DNA of 64,000 bases, taken from Channallabes apus (Eukaryota > Chordata > Actinopteri > Siluriformes > Clariidae). Position 1 is the first letter of the stretch. Each line of letters starts with the position of its first letter. Location: positions 16,532,142-16,596,141 of the forward strand of contig CM060121.1 in NCBI GenBank assembly GCA_030522415.1. The letters are read 5' to 3'. The translations under genes were made by a program, and so were the position numbers. Below the pieces are notes generated by a model. It ran no database searches. It was given only the letters and a program-made list of their open reading frames with translations, and was not told the origin of the DNA. This document shows positions 24,401-33,042 of this stretch, one piece after another.

Positions 24401-25530
24401 CTTAGTACAACGTTCTGGAACCAAGCAGTTTAGGGTGCGGACATCAATCAGGGAAAAACTTGTGCTTAAATAATGTAATGTGTTAATATAAAAGTCGATT
24501 TTTAATGATGACTAGGCATTGACTTAAATGGTGAATTATAGTTCCTTTTTTGTTCTGAAATGACCAATAGAGCGATATTCACAAAGAGTTCTTGGAACCT
24601 ACAGATCTTCACTTATGCCCCTATTTCTTTTTTTTTTTGCTCAACGGTGCCAATAATCTTGCAAGCAATGCATATAAATATGCAAAGTATAGTTGCTTAA
24701 TGATGAACATTTATACAATAGAAAAATAAAAAAAATAAAAGTAATTAAAAAATACCATCAAATATTTCTTTCTCAGAATCAGAGTCCCATGTTAGAGATG
24801 AGGAGAAGGTTGAGGATCTGTGTTTTTTCTCGTTGTAAAATGCACTTCTATGGAGGAGGTTTTCATCTTCATCATCCCTTTCCAAATCATCACATTGGGA
24901 CAATCCTGCCTGTGTGTATGCGTGTGGGTTAATTTCAGAATTTAAAAGGGTTGCTTACGCTGTAGAAAATAAGACAAATTAGTAATAATTGAATTAACAA
25001 CTGATCAAATGTAAAAGTTAAAGGCTAGAACATAGCATCTCATACTTCAACTGGACATTGGGTCTTCTAGGGCTTTTTATAATGTAGTTACACTGACATA
25101 ATGAATATAACAGATTCAATTTGCATAAGGAGTAGGTTTGGACGTTTGGATGCAGTCAGGACGAGAGACGCAATTTATGACTACGTCTCCCGACTTGCAG
25201 TGCGACACACAAGCCCTTTCATTATACGTGGAATGGCTGCACTTGTGGGCTCTTAAATACAGTGTTTCATAAAAGCATTGTTAAATGTGTAACTACTGTA
25301 TAAAGATCCCACATGCGGTCTTTCCCTCTTTGATGTGTAATAACTGGTAGAGCTATAATTTCTATTAATTCCCAGGAGAAATTACAGGTTGAGAACCCCT
25401 GGGCTGGTGTGTGTTTTTAACCTCTCACCATCAAGCTGTTCGTGAGTAGCAAGGGGGATTCCGAGAGCTCCCCGACGGATGTTGGATCATGGGGATCCAT
25501 ACTGGGAAGAGGACCTACATCAGGTTCCAT
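166..25530 (-). CDS. wiz: WIZ zinc-finger chromatin adaptor, complete coding region in 15 exons
   Basis: Coding exons, in transcript order: 25530-25429, 24909-24756, 22534-22499, 22131-20686, 12501-11986, 10834-10493, 6284-6183, 5970-5371, 4980-4501, 4195-3707, 3524-2988, 2786-2575, 2245-2014, 1148-983, 529-166. They sum to 5778 nt, or 1925 residues plus stop; all junctions are GT-AG and nearly all are phase 1. The start ATG sits in an ACCATGG context. I count 11 C2H2 fingers: three in exon 4, seven each on its own exon with a characteristic linker (for example [14 protein letters not shown]), and one at the C-terminus (CRFCDVEF...RHLQQH). The linker style, wide spacing and [19 protein letters not shown] segment identify WIZ rather than its relative ZNF644. 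Known role: nuclear partner of the G9a/GLP (EHMT2/EHMT1) histone methyltransferases that also recruits CtBP. PLNL and PVNL stretches at the ends of exons 8 and 10 resemble CtBP-binding motifs. Exon 3 (36 nt) is the least certain exon, but it is required by phase. Confidence 0.93.
1668..1735 (+). repeat. Teleost dispersed repeat (TTTTATTTGTATAGCGCTTT)
   Basis: CAATTTTATTTGTATAGCGC, TTTTAACAATTGACATTG and CAAAGCAGCTTTACA are a familiar fish-wide repeat fragment. It supports the teleost assignment. Confidence 0.65.
2575..2786 (-). CDS. wiz: WIZ coding exon 12, last of the seven single-finger modules
   Basis: The finger starts [21 protein letters not shown], with linker [20 protein letters not shown]. 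Unlike exons 8-11 it lacks a long tail and leaves in phase 0, so it is the boundary of the duplicated array. Confidence 0.88.
2988..3524 (-). CDS. wiz: WIZ coding exon 11, finger module
   Basis: The finger starts [21 protein letters not shown], with linker [21 protein letters not shown] Pro/Ser-rich tail with several short basic patches follows (for example [20 protein letters not shown]). Acceptor TTTGCAG at 3525, donor ATGG|GTAAGA at 2988. Confidence 0.88.
3707..4195 (-). CDS. wiz: WIZ coding exon 10, finger module
   Basis: The finger starts [21 protein letters not shown], with linker [20 protein letters not shown]. The exon ends NGRPVNL at a TTAT|GTAAGT donor. It is the closest sister of exons 11 and 12 and points to tandem exon duplication. 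Confidence 0.88.
4501..4980 (-). CDS. wiz: WIZ coding exon 9, finger module
   Basis: The finger starts [21 protein letters not shown], with linker [20 protein letters not shown], then a Ser/Thr/Pro-rich tail. Acceptor CTCCTAG at 4981, donor CTAG|GTGACT at 4501. Length 480 nt, phase 1 on both sides. Confidence 0.88.
5371..5970 (-). CDS. wiz: WIZ coding exon 8, finger module with Ser/Pro-rich tail
   Basis: The finger starts [21 protein letters not shown] and has a degenerate linker ([18 protein letters not shown]). About 130 residues rich in Ser and Pro follow, ending EAPLNL. That ending is close to a CtBP-type PxDLS motif and is split by the intron, so the residue after PLNL is Thr. Confidence 0.88.
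6183..6284 (-). CDS. wiz: WIZ coding exon 7, short charged linker exon
   Basis: A 102-nt exon encoding a lysine/glutamate-rich stretch ([17 protein letters not shown]) followed by a Ser-rich acidic segment ending in DETEPK. It has no finger. Flanking sites are TTTGTAG|GTGG and AAAG|GTGTGA. Phase 1 on both sides means that skipping it would be frame-neutral. Confidence 0.8.
6817..7470. mobile_element. TIR element of the CAGTGGAACC family, right end degraded
   Basis: It begins CAGTGGAACCTTGGACTGCG after TA and shares internal blocks with 13380-13952 (CACGTGATCACAACTGAGCC, GTAATCGTCTCCC, GCTGTGGAACA). The right terminal repeat is not recognisable. Confidence 0.65.
8105..8375 (+). repeat. Mermaid-type fish interspersed repeat
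   Basis: Contains CCAATCCATCGCAGGGCACA, TGTCTTTGGACT, AGGAAACCCACCAAGCACGG and GGGAGAACATGCAAAC, a block order common in teleost genomes. The family name is from memory and should be checked. Confidence 0.7.
8420..8760 (+). repeat. Unclassified repeat, related to 47540-47740
   Basis: Translates (plus) with [18 protein letters not shown]; a matching LCYHYQRMDCAINSLLLL occurs on the minus strand near 47600. Both frames are interrupted elsewhere. Confidence 0.45.
8985..9425 (+). mobile_element. Decayed Tc1-like relic
   Basis: The peptide fragment [20 protein letters not shown] matches the region around the first catalytic Asp of Tc1 transposases (WSDES). The sequence after it follows Tc1 order but is full of stops. 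Confidence 0.55.
10493..10834 (-). CDS. wiz: WIZ coding exon 6, finger module
   Basis: The exon encodes [21 protein letters not shown] and then a linker [19 protein letters not shown]. The linker is of the same type as in the later finger exons but more diverged. The acceptor chosen (CCCAG at 10835) keeps phase 1; a second AG seven nt downstream would break the frame. Confidence 0.87.
10965..11471. mobile_element. 507-bp TA-flanked TIR element (GGTGTCTGAAAA)
   Basis: Left end AAGGTGTCTGAAAATTAT after TA, right end TTTTCAGACACCCTG before TA. No coding capacity. Lies in WIZ intron 5. Confidence 0.5.
11986..12501 (-). CDS. wiz: WIZ coding exon 5, acidic tract plus C2H2 finger
   Basis: The exon opens with [14 protein letters not shown], passes through a long Asp/Glu/Asn-rich tract (plus-strand 12190-12400), then encodes a finger (CPYCQDCF...[10 protein letters not shown]) and a lysine run (QKKKKK) at the donor. 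The acceptor is TTTTAG at 12502 and the donor AAAG|GTAAGG at 11986. The acidic tract is built from GAT/GAA/AAT/GAC codons, so its length may vary between individuals. Confidence 0.88.
12720..14161 (-). mobile_element. Old diverged Tc1 relative of copies A/B, minus strand, split by a TIR element
   Basis: Read on the minus strand from 14161 it follows the order of copies A and B: outer end resembling TATTTGCC...TTTGTCACACTTAAATG, a GTGTGAAAAAGTAATTGCCC-like inner repeat, then degraded helix-turn-helix and GRP-box coding remnants (GGAGTGGCCGGCATACCAAA) with many changes. The 3' part is missing near 12720. A separate element (13380-13952) is inserted in its left arm. Confidence 0.75.
13380..13952. 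mobile_element. 573-bp non-autonomous TIR element inside an older Tc1
   Basis: It starts CAGTGGAACCTCGGAG and ends CAATCCAAGGTTCCACTG, flanked by TA on both sides (13378-13379, 13953-13954). It contains a CT microsatellite (about 13750-13777) and no transposase. The same family occurs at 6817 and 33757. Confidence 0.8.
14500..15418 (+). mobile_element. Tc1-like relic split by a Mermaid-type repeat
   Basis: The frame at 14641-14800 reads [20 protein letters not shown] and [14 protein letters not shown], typical of Tc1 transposase. After the inserted repeat, a terminal-type sequence (CCAAACTTTTGCCTGGTAGT) precedes the GT microsatellite. Confidence 0.65.
14950..15292 (+). repeat. Mermaid-type repeat inserted in a Tc1 relic
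   Basis: The best preserved of four copies: CCAATCCATCACTGGGCACA, AGGAAACCCACCAAACACGG, GGGAATCGAACCCGGACCCT and GTGCTAACCACTACACGACA. The Tc1-like end resumes near 15390. Confidence 0.75.
15419..15474 (+). repeat. GT microsatellite
   Basis: Uninterrupted GT repeat of about 28 units followed by a short ATCT stretch. Confidence 0.95.
15640..16318 (+). mobile_element. Internally deleted Tc1-like relic
   Basis: The 5' coding remnant (GCAGCATGGTCTGAAGAAAT, GGAGCAATTATTAG) jumps to the 3' remnant (GGAATGGGCCAAAATACCTG, TACAGAAAACGTTTGACCAC). The right end TTTTTGCCCCACTG is followed by TA. Different terminal repeat from copies A/B. Confidence 0.65.
16771..18390 (+). mobile_element. Tc1-like transposon copy A, full length, transposase with three stops
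   Basis: A 1620-bp element flanked by TA target duplications (16769-16770 and 18391-18392), with inverted repeats of about 200-220 bp. A 340-codon transposase frame runs 17150-18172: N-terminal helix-turn-helix ([19 protein letters not shown]), [14 protein letters not shown], then the DDE domain with [26 protein letters not shown] and [15 protein letters not shown]. It is interrupted by in-frame stops at 17288-17290 (TAA), 17621-17623 (TAA) and 17873-17875 (TAG). All three, and the Asp-to-Asn change in DNNPKH, are single-base differences from copy B. There are no indels in the frame. It lies in WIZ intron 4, on the opposite strand to WIZ. Confidence 0.95.
17150..18172 (+). pseudogene. Tc1 transposase pseudogene (copy A)
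   Basis: Frame otherwise intact over 340 codons with three premature stops, two of them consistent with C-to-T (or equivalent) changes relative to copy B. No functional transposase can be made from this copy. Confidence 0.93.
18640..19562 (+). mobile_element. Tc1-like relic of a third subfamily
   Basis: Fragments of Tc1 order: TTTAAAAAAATACTAAAGGT, then CAAGACAATGACCACAAGCA (second catalytic Asp region), GACTTGAATCCAATTGA (LNPIE) and the end ATTGAATAATTTTGAGTGCA. Many stops. Confidence 0.6.
20686..22131 (-). CDS. wiz: WIZ coding exon 4, long N-terminal exon with three C2H2 fingers
   Basis: This is the largest exon (1446 nt, residues about 98-579). It carries the basic segment [18 protein letters not shown], then three classical C2H2 fingers (starting [20 protein letters not shown] and [10 protein letters not shown]). 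A Ser/Glu-rich, probably disordered tail follows, with a basic patch ([20 protein letters not shown]). The acceptor is TTTGCAG at 22132 and the donor ACAG|GTAAGG at 20686. Long open frames on the opposite strand across this exon are antisense shadows. Confidence 0.9.
25429..25530 (-). CDS. wiz: WIZ coding exon 1, initiator ATG
   Basis: This exon encodes 34 residues beginning [13 protein letters not shown] and ends TTGATG before GTGAGA. The ATG has a strong Kozak context (ACCATGG). It joins in phase 0 to the exon at 24909, which begins [15 protein letters not shown] and contains the stretch [11 protein letters not shown]. No longer in-frame start is evident in the short sequence between this ATG and the nearest upstream acceptor-like sites (near 25545-25560). 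Confidence 0.8.
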
Positions 25531-26175
25531 GGTCCGGTGGTGCACCGTGTAATCTGCTGAACTCACCTACATGCTGTCCTCTTCTGCTCGCACAGATGGA
25601 CACAGACATGGACAGATGAAGATACAACAACATGCACATGTAAATGCTCATTTCATGTCATTAGCATTTCTAAAAGAGAACTGATAAAAAGGGAATGAGG
25701 GGATACAATGACCTGCAGTGACAGTAAACGTCTAGAAACACAGCAGCACTTCAGAGGCACGGTTAAAGCAACTTAAAAGGAGTGTAACCCGCGTCATATT
25801 ATAAGGGGTACTTGAAAAGAAGTTGTTAAAAAACCCCAAGTGCTGAATTCCTTTGCTCATTCGCCCCACCTGCCCGCTGCAATCCTGTACCGTCTGACCT
25901 ATTTCAACATGTCTGGTTTGGGTAAATTTAGCCCCGTCCTTGTCATGACGAACATCGAGAAGACAACGGGTTTTTTTCCCCCTTCTTCTTCTTCTGTTCT
26001 GTTCTCGCTAACAGTAGTGATGAAGGTCTGCGGAGCTCTGACGCCCAGCCACAGCAGGATTAGCCTCTGCTACTTACTTGTGGCAGGGTCTCTGTGGCAG
26101 CGCAGGAAAAACAGAACATCCTGGGAATGTTAAATACCGCTTTGGGGGAAGCAGAAAAAATCGCGTCCCGCTCAC

Positions 26176-26450
26176 CGTAACGGCCTGCCCGCCCCGCTGC
26201 ACTACGGAAAGCCGCACGCCGCGCTCTCCATGTCGAGTCCCGTGCGAAGTCTGTACACGCGGCCGCTTTACTGCATCAATACGCCGCGTTTGTTTGCTTT
26301 TTTGTTGTTGTTTGTTGCAAGCTCAGTGAGAAAGCCCAGGCGCTGGGCTCTAGCGGTGCAGTCGAGCGGACTCCATGTTGTTGGCTCCAGAGGGACGCCA
26401 CGGCTGCGCGGGTGACGTTAGCGGGGAGGAGAAGAGGATCTGCTGTTAAA
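26176..26450 (-). promoter_or_regulatory. Probable WIZ 5' region: CpG-rich promoter and non-coding first exon
   Basis: This is one of the few CpG- and GC-rich patches in the window. It lies about 650 bp upstream of the WIZ start codon. On the minus strand a consensus donor (TTACG|GTGAGC) occurs at 26176/26175, and another (ACAA|GTAAGT) near 26088. I infer a non-coding exon 1 spliced to a leader just upstream of 25530. No TATA box was seen. Confidence 0.5.
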
Positions 26451-26646
26451 GCTGCTCTAAGCAATTTTTTTCTATTATTATTATTCAAAAAAAAAAAAAG
26501 AGCTGTCACAAAAATATATTCATTGTCCCTTTGACAGTTCCGATATTAATAATCAATAATTCAATAATAAAATGTTCAGTGTAAAAGCACACTCCCATAG
26601 TCCAAATATATATGTAATATAGGTTGCAATCTGTTTTATATACAGT

Positions 26647-26776
<130 letters not shown>

Positions 26777-26949
26777 TTTATTGCTTTCTATTCAGAATGT
26801 CTGCATCTGTGTAAAGCAAAATGTGTATCTGAACTTCTTTTGTTCACTAATATTAATATTAGCAAGATCACTTTTCCAGAATTACATTACATTAAAAAGA
26901 AAGCATCATTACGAGGGCTTGGAGCCTTTACCAAGAACCTGGGGTCACA

Positions 26950-27635
26950 ATTGGCGCTTTTCCACTGCATAGTACGGCACGACACGGTTCAGTTCAGCAC
27001 ACTTTTGGGGGGTTTTCCACTGGGAACAGTACCTGGTACCTGGTCCTTTTTTTAGTACCACCTCAGCCGAGGTTCCAAGCGTGCCGAACCGTTACCAAAA
27101 CGTGATGTGTAAACTCCGCTGGTCACTGATTGGCCGGAGAAAATCATCATTACTGCATCACTGAACTTGCGACACGAGACACAACAGAACCGCTATATTT
27201 AGAACAGCCAGAGAAGGATCGGACGCACCTTTTTGTATTAACCAAAAATTTTCTTTGGCTGCCGTCAGCCTCTTTTGAAACAAACTCCTTCGTCTCGCTG
27301 TTAAAAACATCCACATGCCGAGTATGAAGAACACCATTCCGTCAATATGGTGCATTGTTGTGTGTTTGTTTGTGGCGCGTTTACGATGATGTCACGGCAG
27401 TAGAGGCGCCGCAACTATAATTATATTAATTACTAAATATAATATAATACTATAGTAATACTAATACTAATATATAATTACTAAAATATATAACTAAAAA
27501 AACACGTGAATAATCCCGCCCACTCTAAAGCGTTACAAACTGCAGTGGAAGCGCAAACCGAGCCGAACTGAGCCGAACCGAAGTGAGCTGTACTGAACCG
27601 TGCTGTGCCATACTATGCAGTGGAAAAGAGGCAAT
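26950..27635. mobile_element. Non-autonomous DNA element with CTTTTCCACTGCATAG terminal repeats
   Basis: Left end GGCGCTTTTCCACTGCATAG, right end (reverse complement) CCTCTTTTCCACTGCATAG, both followed by a CGGCACGACACGGTTCAG-like block. No transposase. Superfamily not assigned. Confidence 0.65.
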
Positions 27636-27715
27636 AGGCACTGCATGGGGCCCCAGGCCAGTAGGGGGCCCCCTCAGGATGACAAACTTTAAACTAAAGC
27701 AGTGACAATTTCTAC

Positions 27716-27890
27716 CCATCCATCCACAAATCTCTGTAGTCTAATGTCCAGGCCAATGATGATCATTGTATCTATTCCCATTTCTATGACTGTGAAAGGA
27801 CAGAAAATCGTTGTACACGGAGGAACCCACCAAGCACAGGGAGAACATGCAAACTTTATACACACAGACCCCAAGGTGGGAAGTCACAGT
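27716..27890 (+). repeat. Mermaid-type repeat, partial
   Basis: Only the second half is clear: GAGGAACCCACCAAGCACAG, GGGAGAACATGCAAACTTTA and CACACAGACCCCAAGGTGGG. Confidence 0.6.
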
Positions 27891-28506
27891 GAAGATTTTT
27901 GTCTAGGGCCCCAAAAGACTGAGAGGACACACCGGGTGGGATGCCAACTCATAAGAAATTTTAGAACAATTTTAAATATTTTATTATGGTATGTATTATA
28001 CCAATGTAAACTATAGTACATACCATTATGAATATACCATAGTATTAATATGCTACTTTAGACATTACAATAGTAGGCACCGTAGGACTTGCACAAAGTA
28101 CCAAGGTAGCACTTCAGTAGGTAACGAGGTAGTACTATGTACCACCATAATTGGGATGAATACCATGGTAGGTACTGTGACATTTCAGTGGGTACTGTGG
28201 TAATACTATGGTGTGTACTTTGTGAATACCACAGTACTTATTGGGTGCCACAGTGGCTACCAAAGTTCAGCAGCTATCTAATATGGCATGTTTGTGCATA
28301 CTGTACCATATTAGATATATTAGTACATACTACTGGTATGGTATTGAGTCACATATAACATAAAATTTGTATATTTATATCAGGTGACTTAATATTTAAT
28401 ATAATGGTATATTTATATGATGTGATTTTTATACCAAAAATGGAGTCACATATATCCCTAAGATTGTATGTAATTTTAAGAGTTTTGACACACATTGTGG
28501 TACTTA

Positions 28507-30127
28507 CAGTGGTGTGAAAAACTATTTGCCCCCTTCCTGATTTCTTATTCTTTTGCATGTTTGTCACACTTAAATGTTTCTGCTCATCAAAAACCGTTAA
28601 CTATTAGTCAAAGATAACACAATTGAACACAAAATGCAGTTTTTAAATGAAGGTTTACGTTATTAAGGGAGAAAAAAAACTCCAAATCTACATGGCCCTG
28701 TGTGAAAAAGTGATTGCCCCCCTTGTTAAAAAATAACTTAACTGTGGTTTATCACACCTGAGTTCAATTTCTGTAGTCACCCCCAGGCCTGATTACTGCC
28801 ACACCTGTTTCAATCAAGAAATCACTTAAATAGGAGCTACCTGACACAGAGAAGTAGACCAAAAGCACCTCAAAAGCTAGACATCATGCCAAGATCCAAA
28901 GAAATTCAGGAACAAATGAGAACAAAAGTAATTGAGATCTATCAGTCTGGTAAAGGTTATAAAGCCATTTCTAAAGCTTTGGGACTCCAGCGAACCACAG
29001 TGAGAGCCATTATCCACAAATGGCAAAAACATGGAACAGTAGTGAACCTTCCCAGGAGTGGCCGGCCGACCAAAATTACCCCAAGAGCGCAGAGACAACT
29101 CATCCGAGAGGCCACAAAAGACCCCAGGACAACATCTAAAGGACTGCAGCCCTCACTTGCCTCAATTAAGGTCAGTGTTCACGACTCCACCATAAGAAAG
29201 AGACGGGGCAAAAACGGCCTGCATGGCAGATTTCCAAGGCGCAAACCACTTTTAAGCAAAAAGAACATTAAGGTTCGTCTCAATTTTGCTAAAAAAACAT
29301 CTCAATGATTGCCAAGACTTTTGGGAAAATACCTTGTGGACCGACGAGACAAAAGTTGAACTTTTTGGAAGGTGCGTGTCCCGTTACATCTGGCGTAAAA
29401 GTAACACAGCATTTCAGAAAAAGAACATCATACCAACAGTAAAATATGGTGGTGGTAGTGTGATGGTCTGGGGTTGTTTTGCTGCTTCAGGACCTGGAAG
29501 GCTTGCTGTGATAGATGGAACCATGAATTCTACTGTCTACCAAAAAATCCTGAAGGAGAATGTCCGGCCATCTGTTCGTCAACTCAAGCTGAAGCGATCT
29601 TGGGTGCTGCAGCAGGACAATGACCCAAAACACACCAGCAAATCCACCTCTGAATGGCTGAAGAAAAACAAAATGAAGACTTTGGAGTGGCCTAGTCAAA
29701 GTCCTGACCTGAATCCTATTGAGATGTTGTGGCATGACCTTAAAAAGGCGGTTCATGCTAGAAAACCCTCAAATAAAGCTGAATTACAACAATTCTGCAA
29801 AGATGAGTGGGCCAAAATTCCTCCAGAGCGCTGTAAAAGACTCGTTGCAAGTTATCGCAAACGCTTGATTGCAGTTATTGCTGCTAAGGGTGGCCCAACC
29901 AGTTATTAGGTTCAGGGGGCAATTACTTTTTCACACAGGGCCATGTAGGTTTGGATTTTTTTTTCTCCTAAATAATAAAACCCCTCATTTAAAAACTGCA
30001 TTTTGTGTTTACTTGTGTTATCTTTGACTAATAGTTAAATGTGTTTGATGATCAGAAACATTTTGTGTGACAAACATGCAAAAGAATAAGAAATCAGGAA
30101 GGGGGCAAATAGTTTTTCACACCACTG
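28507..30127 (+). mobile_element. Tc1-like transposon copy B, full length, one frameshift
   Basis: A 1621-bp element between TA duplications (28505-28506, 30128-30129), with the same IR/DR ends and transposase as copy A and very high identity to it. The transposase runs 28886-29909. Its only obvious lesion is one extra A in an A-run at about 29290-29296, which splits the frame into 28886-29308 and 29286-29909. The catalytic motifs ([23 protein letters not shown]) are intact. It lies in the WIZ-PGLYRP2 intergenic region. Confidence 0.95.
28886..29909 (+). pseudogene. Tc1 transposase pseudogene (copy B), single frameshift
   Basis: Helix-turn-helix and linker are encoded in the first frame, the whole DDE domain in the second. 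The break is one nucleotide in a homopolymer, so a sequencing or assembly error must be considered. Confidence 0.9.
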
Positions 30128-31154
30128 TAATTAACAGGTTACATACATATAATGAAACCATACTCTATACACATTACCACATTAGACATTTTAAAATATG
30201 TCTATTTTGAGTTTCAATATGAAGTGGTGCAATACAAAAGCCTAAATAAATCCTTTCTGTTTTATATGATACACTTTTGTTGATTTTCATAAATATTTCC
30301 TGATCACGGATCTGAAGTATAAATACACTGTCAACAGAAAATCCATAGATTTCTCTAAACTGCTTTGTTGATTTTTATAGGTCCTTTAATCCTTTACAGA
30401 CGGTTACACACATTTATAACATCAGCATTTTCAAGAGCTAACGAATGAATGAGAACATTAATATGTCCACAAGGGGGCGCTTTTATATATATAAAAAAGA
30501 AATAATAAATTCTTTGAAGTTGGAATAACAGCAGCGTTACTCCTCATTCACGTTCTCGTCAAAAACGTGTTACAACATGGTACCATACGGTCGATTAACA
30601 GGAGTTAAAGAGTTTTTTGCCATCCTTCTGCTACCTGCCAGTTAGATTTATTAGAAATTTAACACTAATTAAGTTTTAGCAAAAATATATCCATATAAAC
30701 AAACTCACATTCGTGAACCTCAGGGTTTATTACATACAATTAACAAAAAAGTCAAACTAAACAAGCTCACAAACTGACCGACTGTAGTTTAAAGCTTTGT
30801 GATATTGCATAGACTTATAGTTTGTAGTCTTATAGTTTCAAGTTTCATCTGAATTCAAAAAAGTTACCAAGAAAAGTTACCAGGTTACATTGCAAAAAGG
30901 CCTTGAAATTGTTTTTAGCAAATGTGTTTCTTTTTATCTGATAAAAATATAAATGGGTATGCATATTTACACAAACCAAAATGTAAGAAAAATGTTTCTT
31001 AATACATTTGATGCATGATAGAAGGTCATAGCCATGGTCTTGTCCTGTCTAGAGCTTGTGGGAGACTAAACACCTAAAATACTTTTTGTGATGTAATATC
31101 TAAACATTTGAAGATGTTTAAAAATATAAATTCATTATATTAATAGTTGTAAAA

Positions 31155-31390
31155 GTAACATTTTGGCTGCTCTCGTAGAGCGGTCACCAAAGCAGACCAT
31201 TCAATCCTGCCAACTACTTGGCACAGATTTTACACCGAATGCTCTTTCTGACGCAACCCTCCCATTTTATCCAGAGGACCGGCACTGCATCCAGTTGCTG
31301 GGGTTTTATTTAGAGCATTGGCTGAGAATTGAACCTGGGCTTTCCGCACACCAGACCAGAGACCTACCACTGAGCCACCAATGCAATTTC
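31155..31390 (-). mobile_element. tRNA-derived SINE copy
   Basis: Reverse-orientation copy of the family seen at 33904: shared blocks CCCATTTTATCC, GGCACTGCATC and a decayed B-box (TTGAACCTGGG). More diverged than the 33904 copy. Confidence 0.65.
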
Positions 31391-31861
31391 TAAACTAAAT
31401 GCTGAATCTAAATAAAAAATTAAGAAATGCAGTTTAATATGATCCACTTAGTAACAATTCACATAAAAAACACACACACACAAAAAAATCTCAGACCGGT
31501 GCCTGAATCTTGAACATTTTTTTAAAATATATTTATCCTAAAAAGGTGTATCCTAAAAGATTTGTTCTTTAAAAAAATCCACAATATTTAAAATATGTGT
31601 GTTTTGTGTTTCAAAATAGACCAGGGTTGGTTCTTGCACGTTTGGTTCCCCAGGCAAGTTTCACACCTCCACCTTGCTTGAAAGACCTACAGTAGCATCT
31701 TCAACTATTAAAACTATCAGTGGTGAGAAAGCTTCTTAGCCTAAAACCGCTTACCCCTGTTAAATGTTAACCAGTGACTAAACACATTATTAACCTCAAT
31801 ACTGCACCTTCTGTTTTAGGTGTGCCATGCCTCCTCAGCAGCTGAGGTTGTAGCTACTGAC

Positions 31862-32488
31862 TAGTGATGGAACGTTCATGAACGATTCATTCTTTTTGAA
31901 TGAATCTTTAACGTGACTCAGAAGAATGAGTAGTCTCAGAGAGTTATTTATTCATTTTCTACTGGGCACACATGCACAATGCATTACAAAACCTCCGTTA
32001 GGTTATGTACAGAAAACATAAATGAGTAGTTGCCTTTGAGTCTTCAAAGTCTGAAACGTTCGTTCTTTTGTCACATGACTCCCATAGACGCTATGCAGTG
32101 CAGTACACAGGAAACAGAATTGAGTATTTTTTTTCATGAGTCTTCTAGTCAAAGATGTTCATTCTATCGAATCTATTGCACTGCATAGCGTCTATGAGAG
32201 TCATGTGACAAAAGAACGAACGATTCAAACCAGAAGATACGAGAGGTGAGCTGCTCATTCTGTTCATAATAATATGTCCTTAGCTGCATTGTAATCCTTT
32301 CATTCCTGGAACTAAAGCCAAAATTTGTGTATGAAGACGTGTTGGGGGTCAGTTTATTGAAAATGTAACATTTTATTTCTGATCAAAAGAACGAAAGAAC
32401 TAAATGATTTAAAAAATAGATTTGTTCATTTTGATGAACGAGATTCAAAGAACTGAGTCACTAAAATGATCCAAACTTCCCATCATTA
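31862..32488. mobile_element. hAT-like non-autonomous element with 8-bp target duplication
   Basis: Ends TAGTGATGG and CCATCATTA, flanked by CTACTGAC (31854-31861) and ATACTGAC (32489-32496), 7 of 8 matching. Inside are long palindromic arms (GTTCGTTCTTTTGTCACATG at about 32058 and its reverse complement at about 32200). No coding capacity. Confidence 0.75.
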
Positions 32489-32971
32489 ATACTGACTATT
32501 TAAAAGTGGATTTATAGATCACATTTAAATGCATGTACTGTGTAAGCATTAGAATATTTGTACAAATTTTAAAACCCTTAATAACAATGTAACATTATGG
32601 CAGTACAAAGACTGCCATGCACAGTCTACAGCACAACAGTGCATAAAACATTCAATCTAGGACACAGGAAACTAAATGGAACATTCTGTGACTTTTTACT
32701 ATTTTGAATTTCTGGCCTGTTTGGGATTTATTTAGGATTCTTACTGTGTAGGATAATCACATACAAGACACCTGAACAATGAATAATGAATAAAATCAAT
32801 ATTAATAATTTTTCCATCATTTTAAAGGCATTTTCAGACATTGTTGATGTTTAAATAACTAATATAAAAAAATAATAACAAAGATTTACTAAAAATTCTC
32901 TAGATTTAAAAAAAAAATGTAAAGAGAGTTTGATGATGACTAATGATGACACATTGGACCAGGGTGGTGTA

Positions 32972-32999
32972 TTTATTGTGCAGATTTATTCTGTTTATT
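32972..32999 (-). terminator. PGLYRP2 polyadenylation signals
   Basis: Three AATAAA hexamers read on the minus strand (plus-strand TTTATT at 32972, 32985 and 32994), 45-70 nt past the stop codon. A very short 3' UTR is inferred. Confidence 0.55.
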
Positions 33000-33042
33000 C
33001 TGCAAGATGCCATGGTTTTTGGCTTGGCATTTCATGTCCTCT

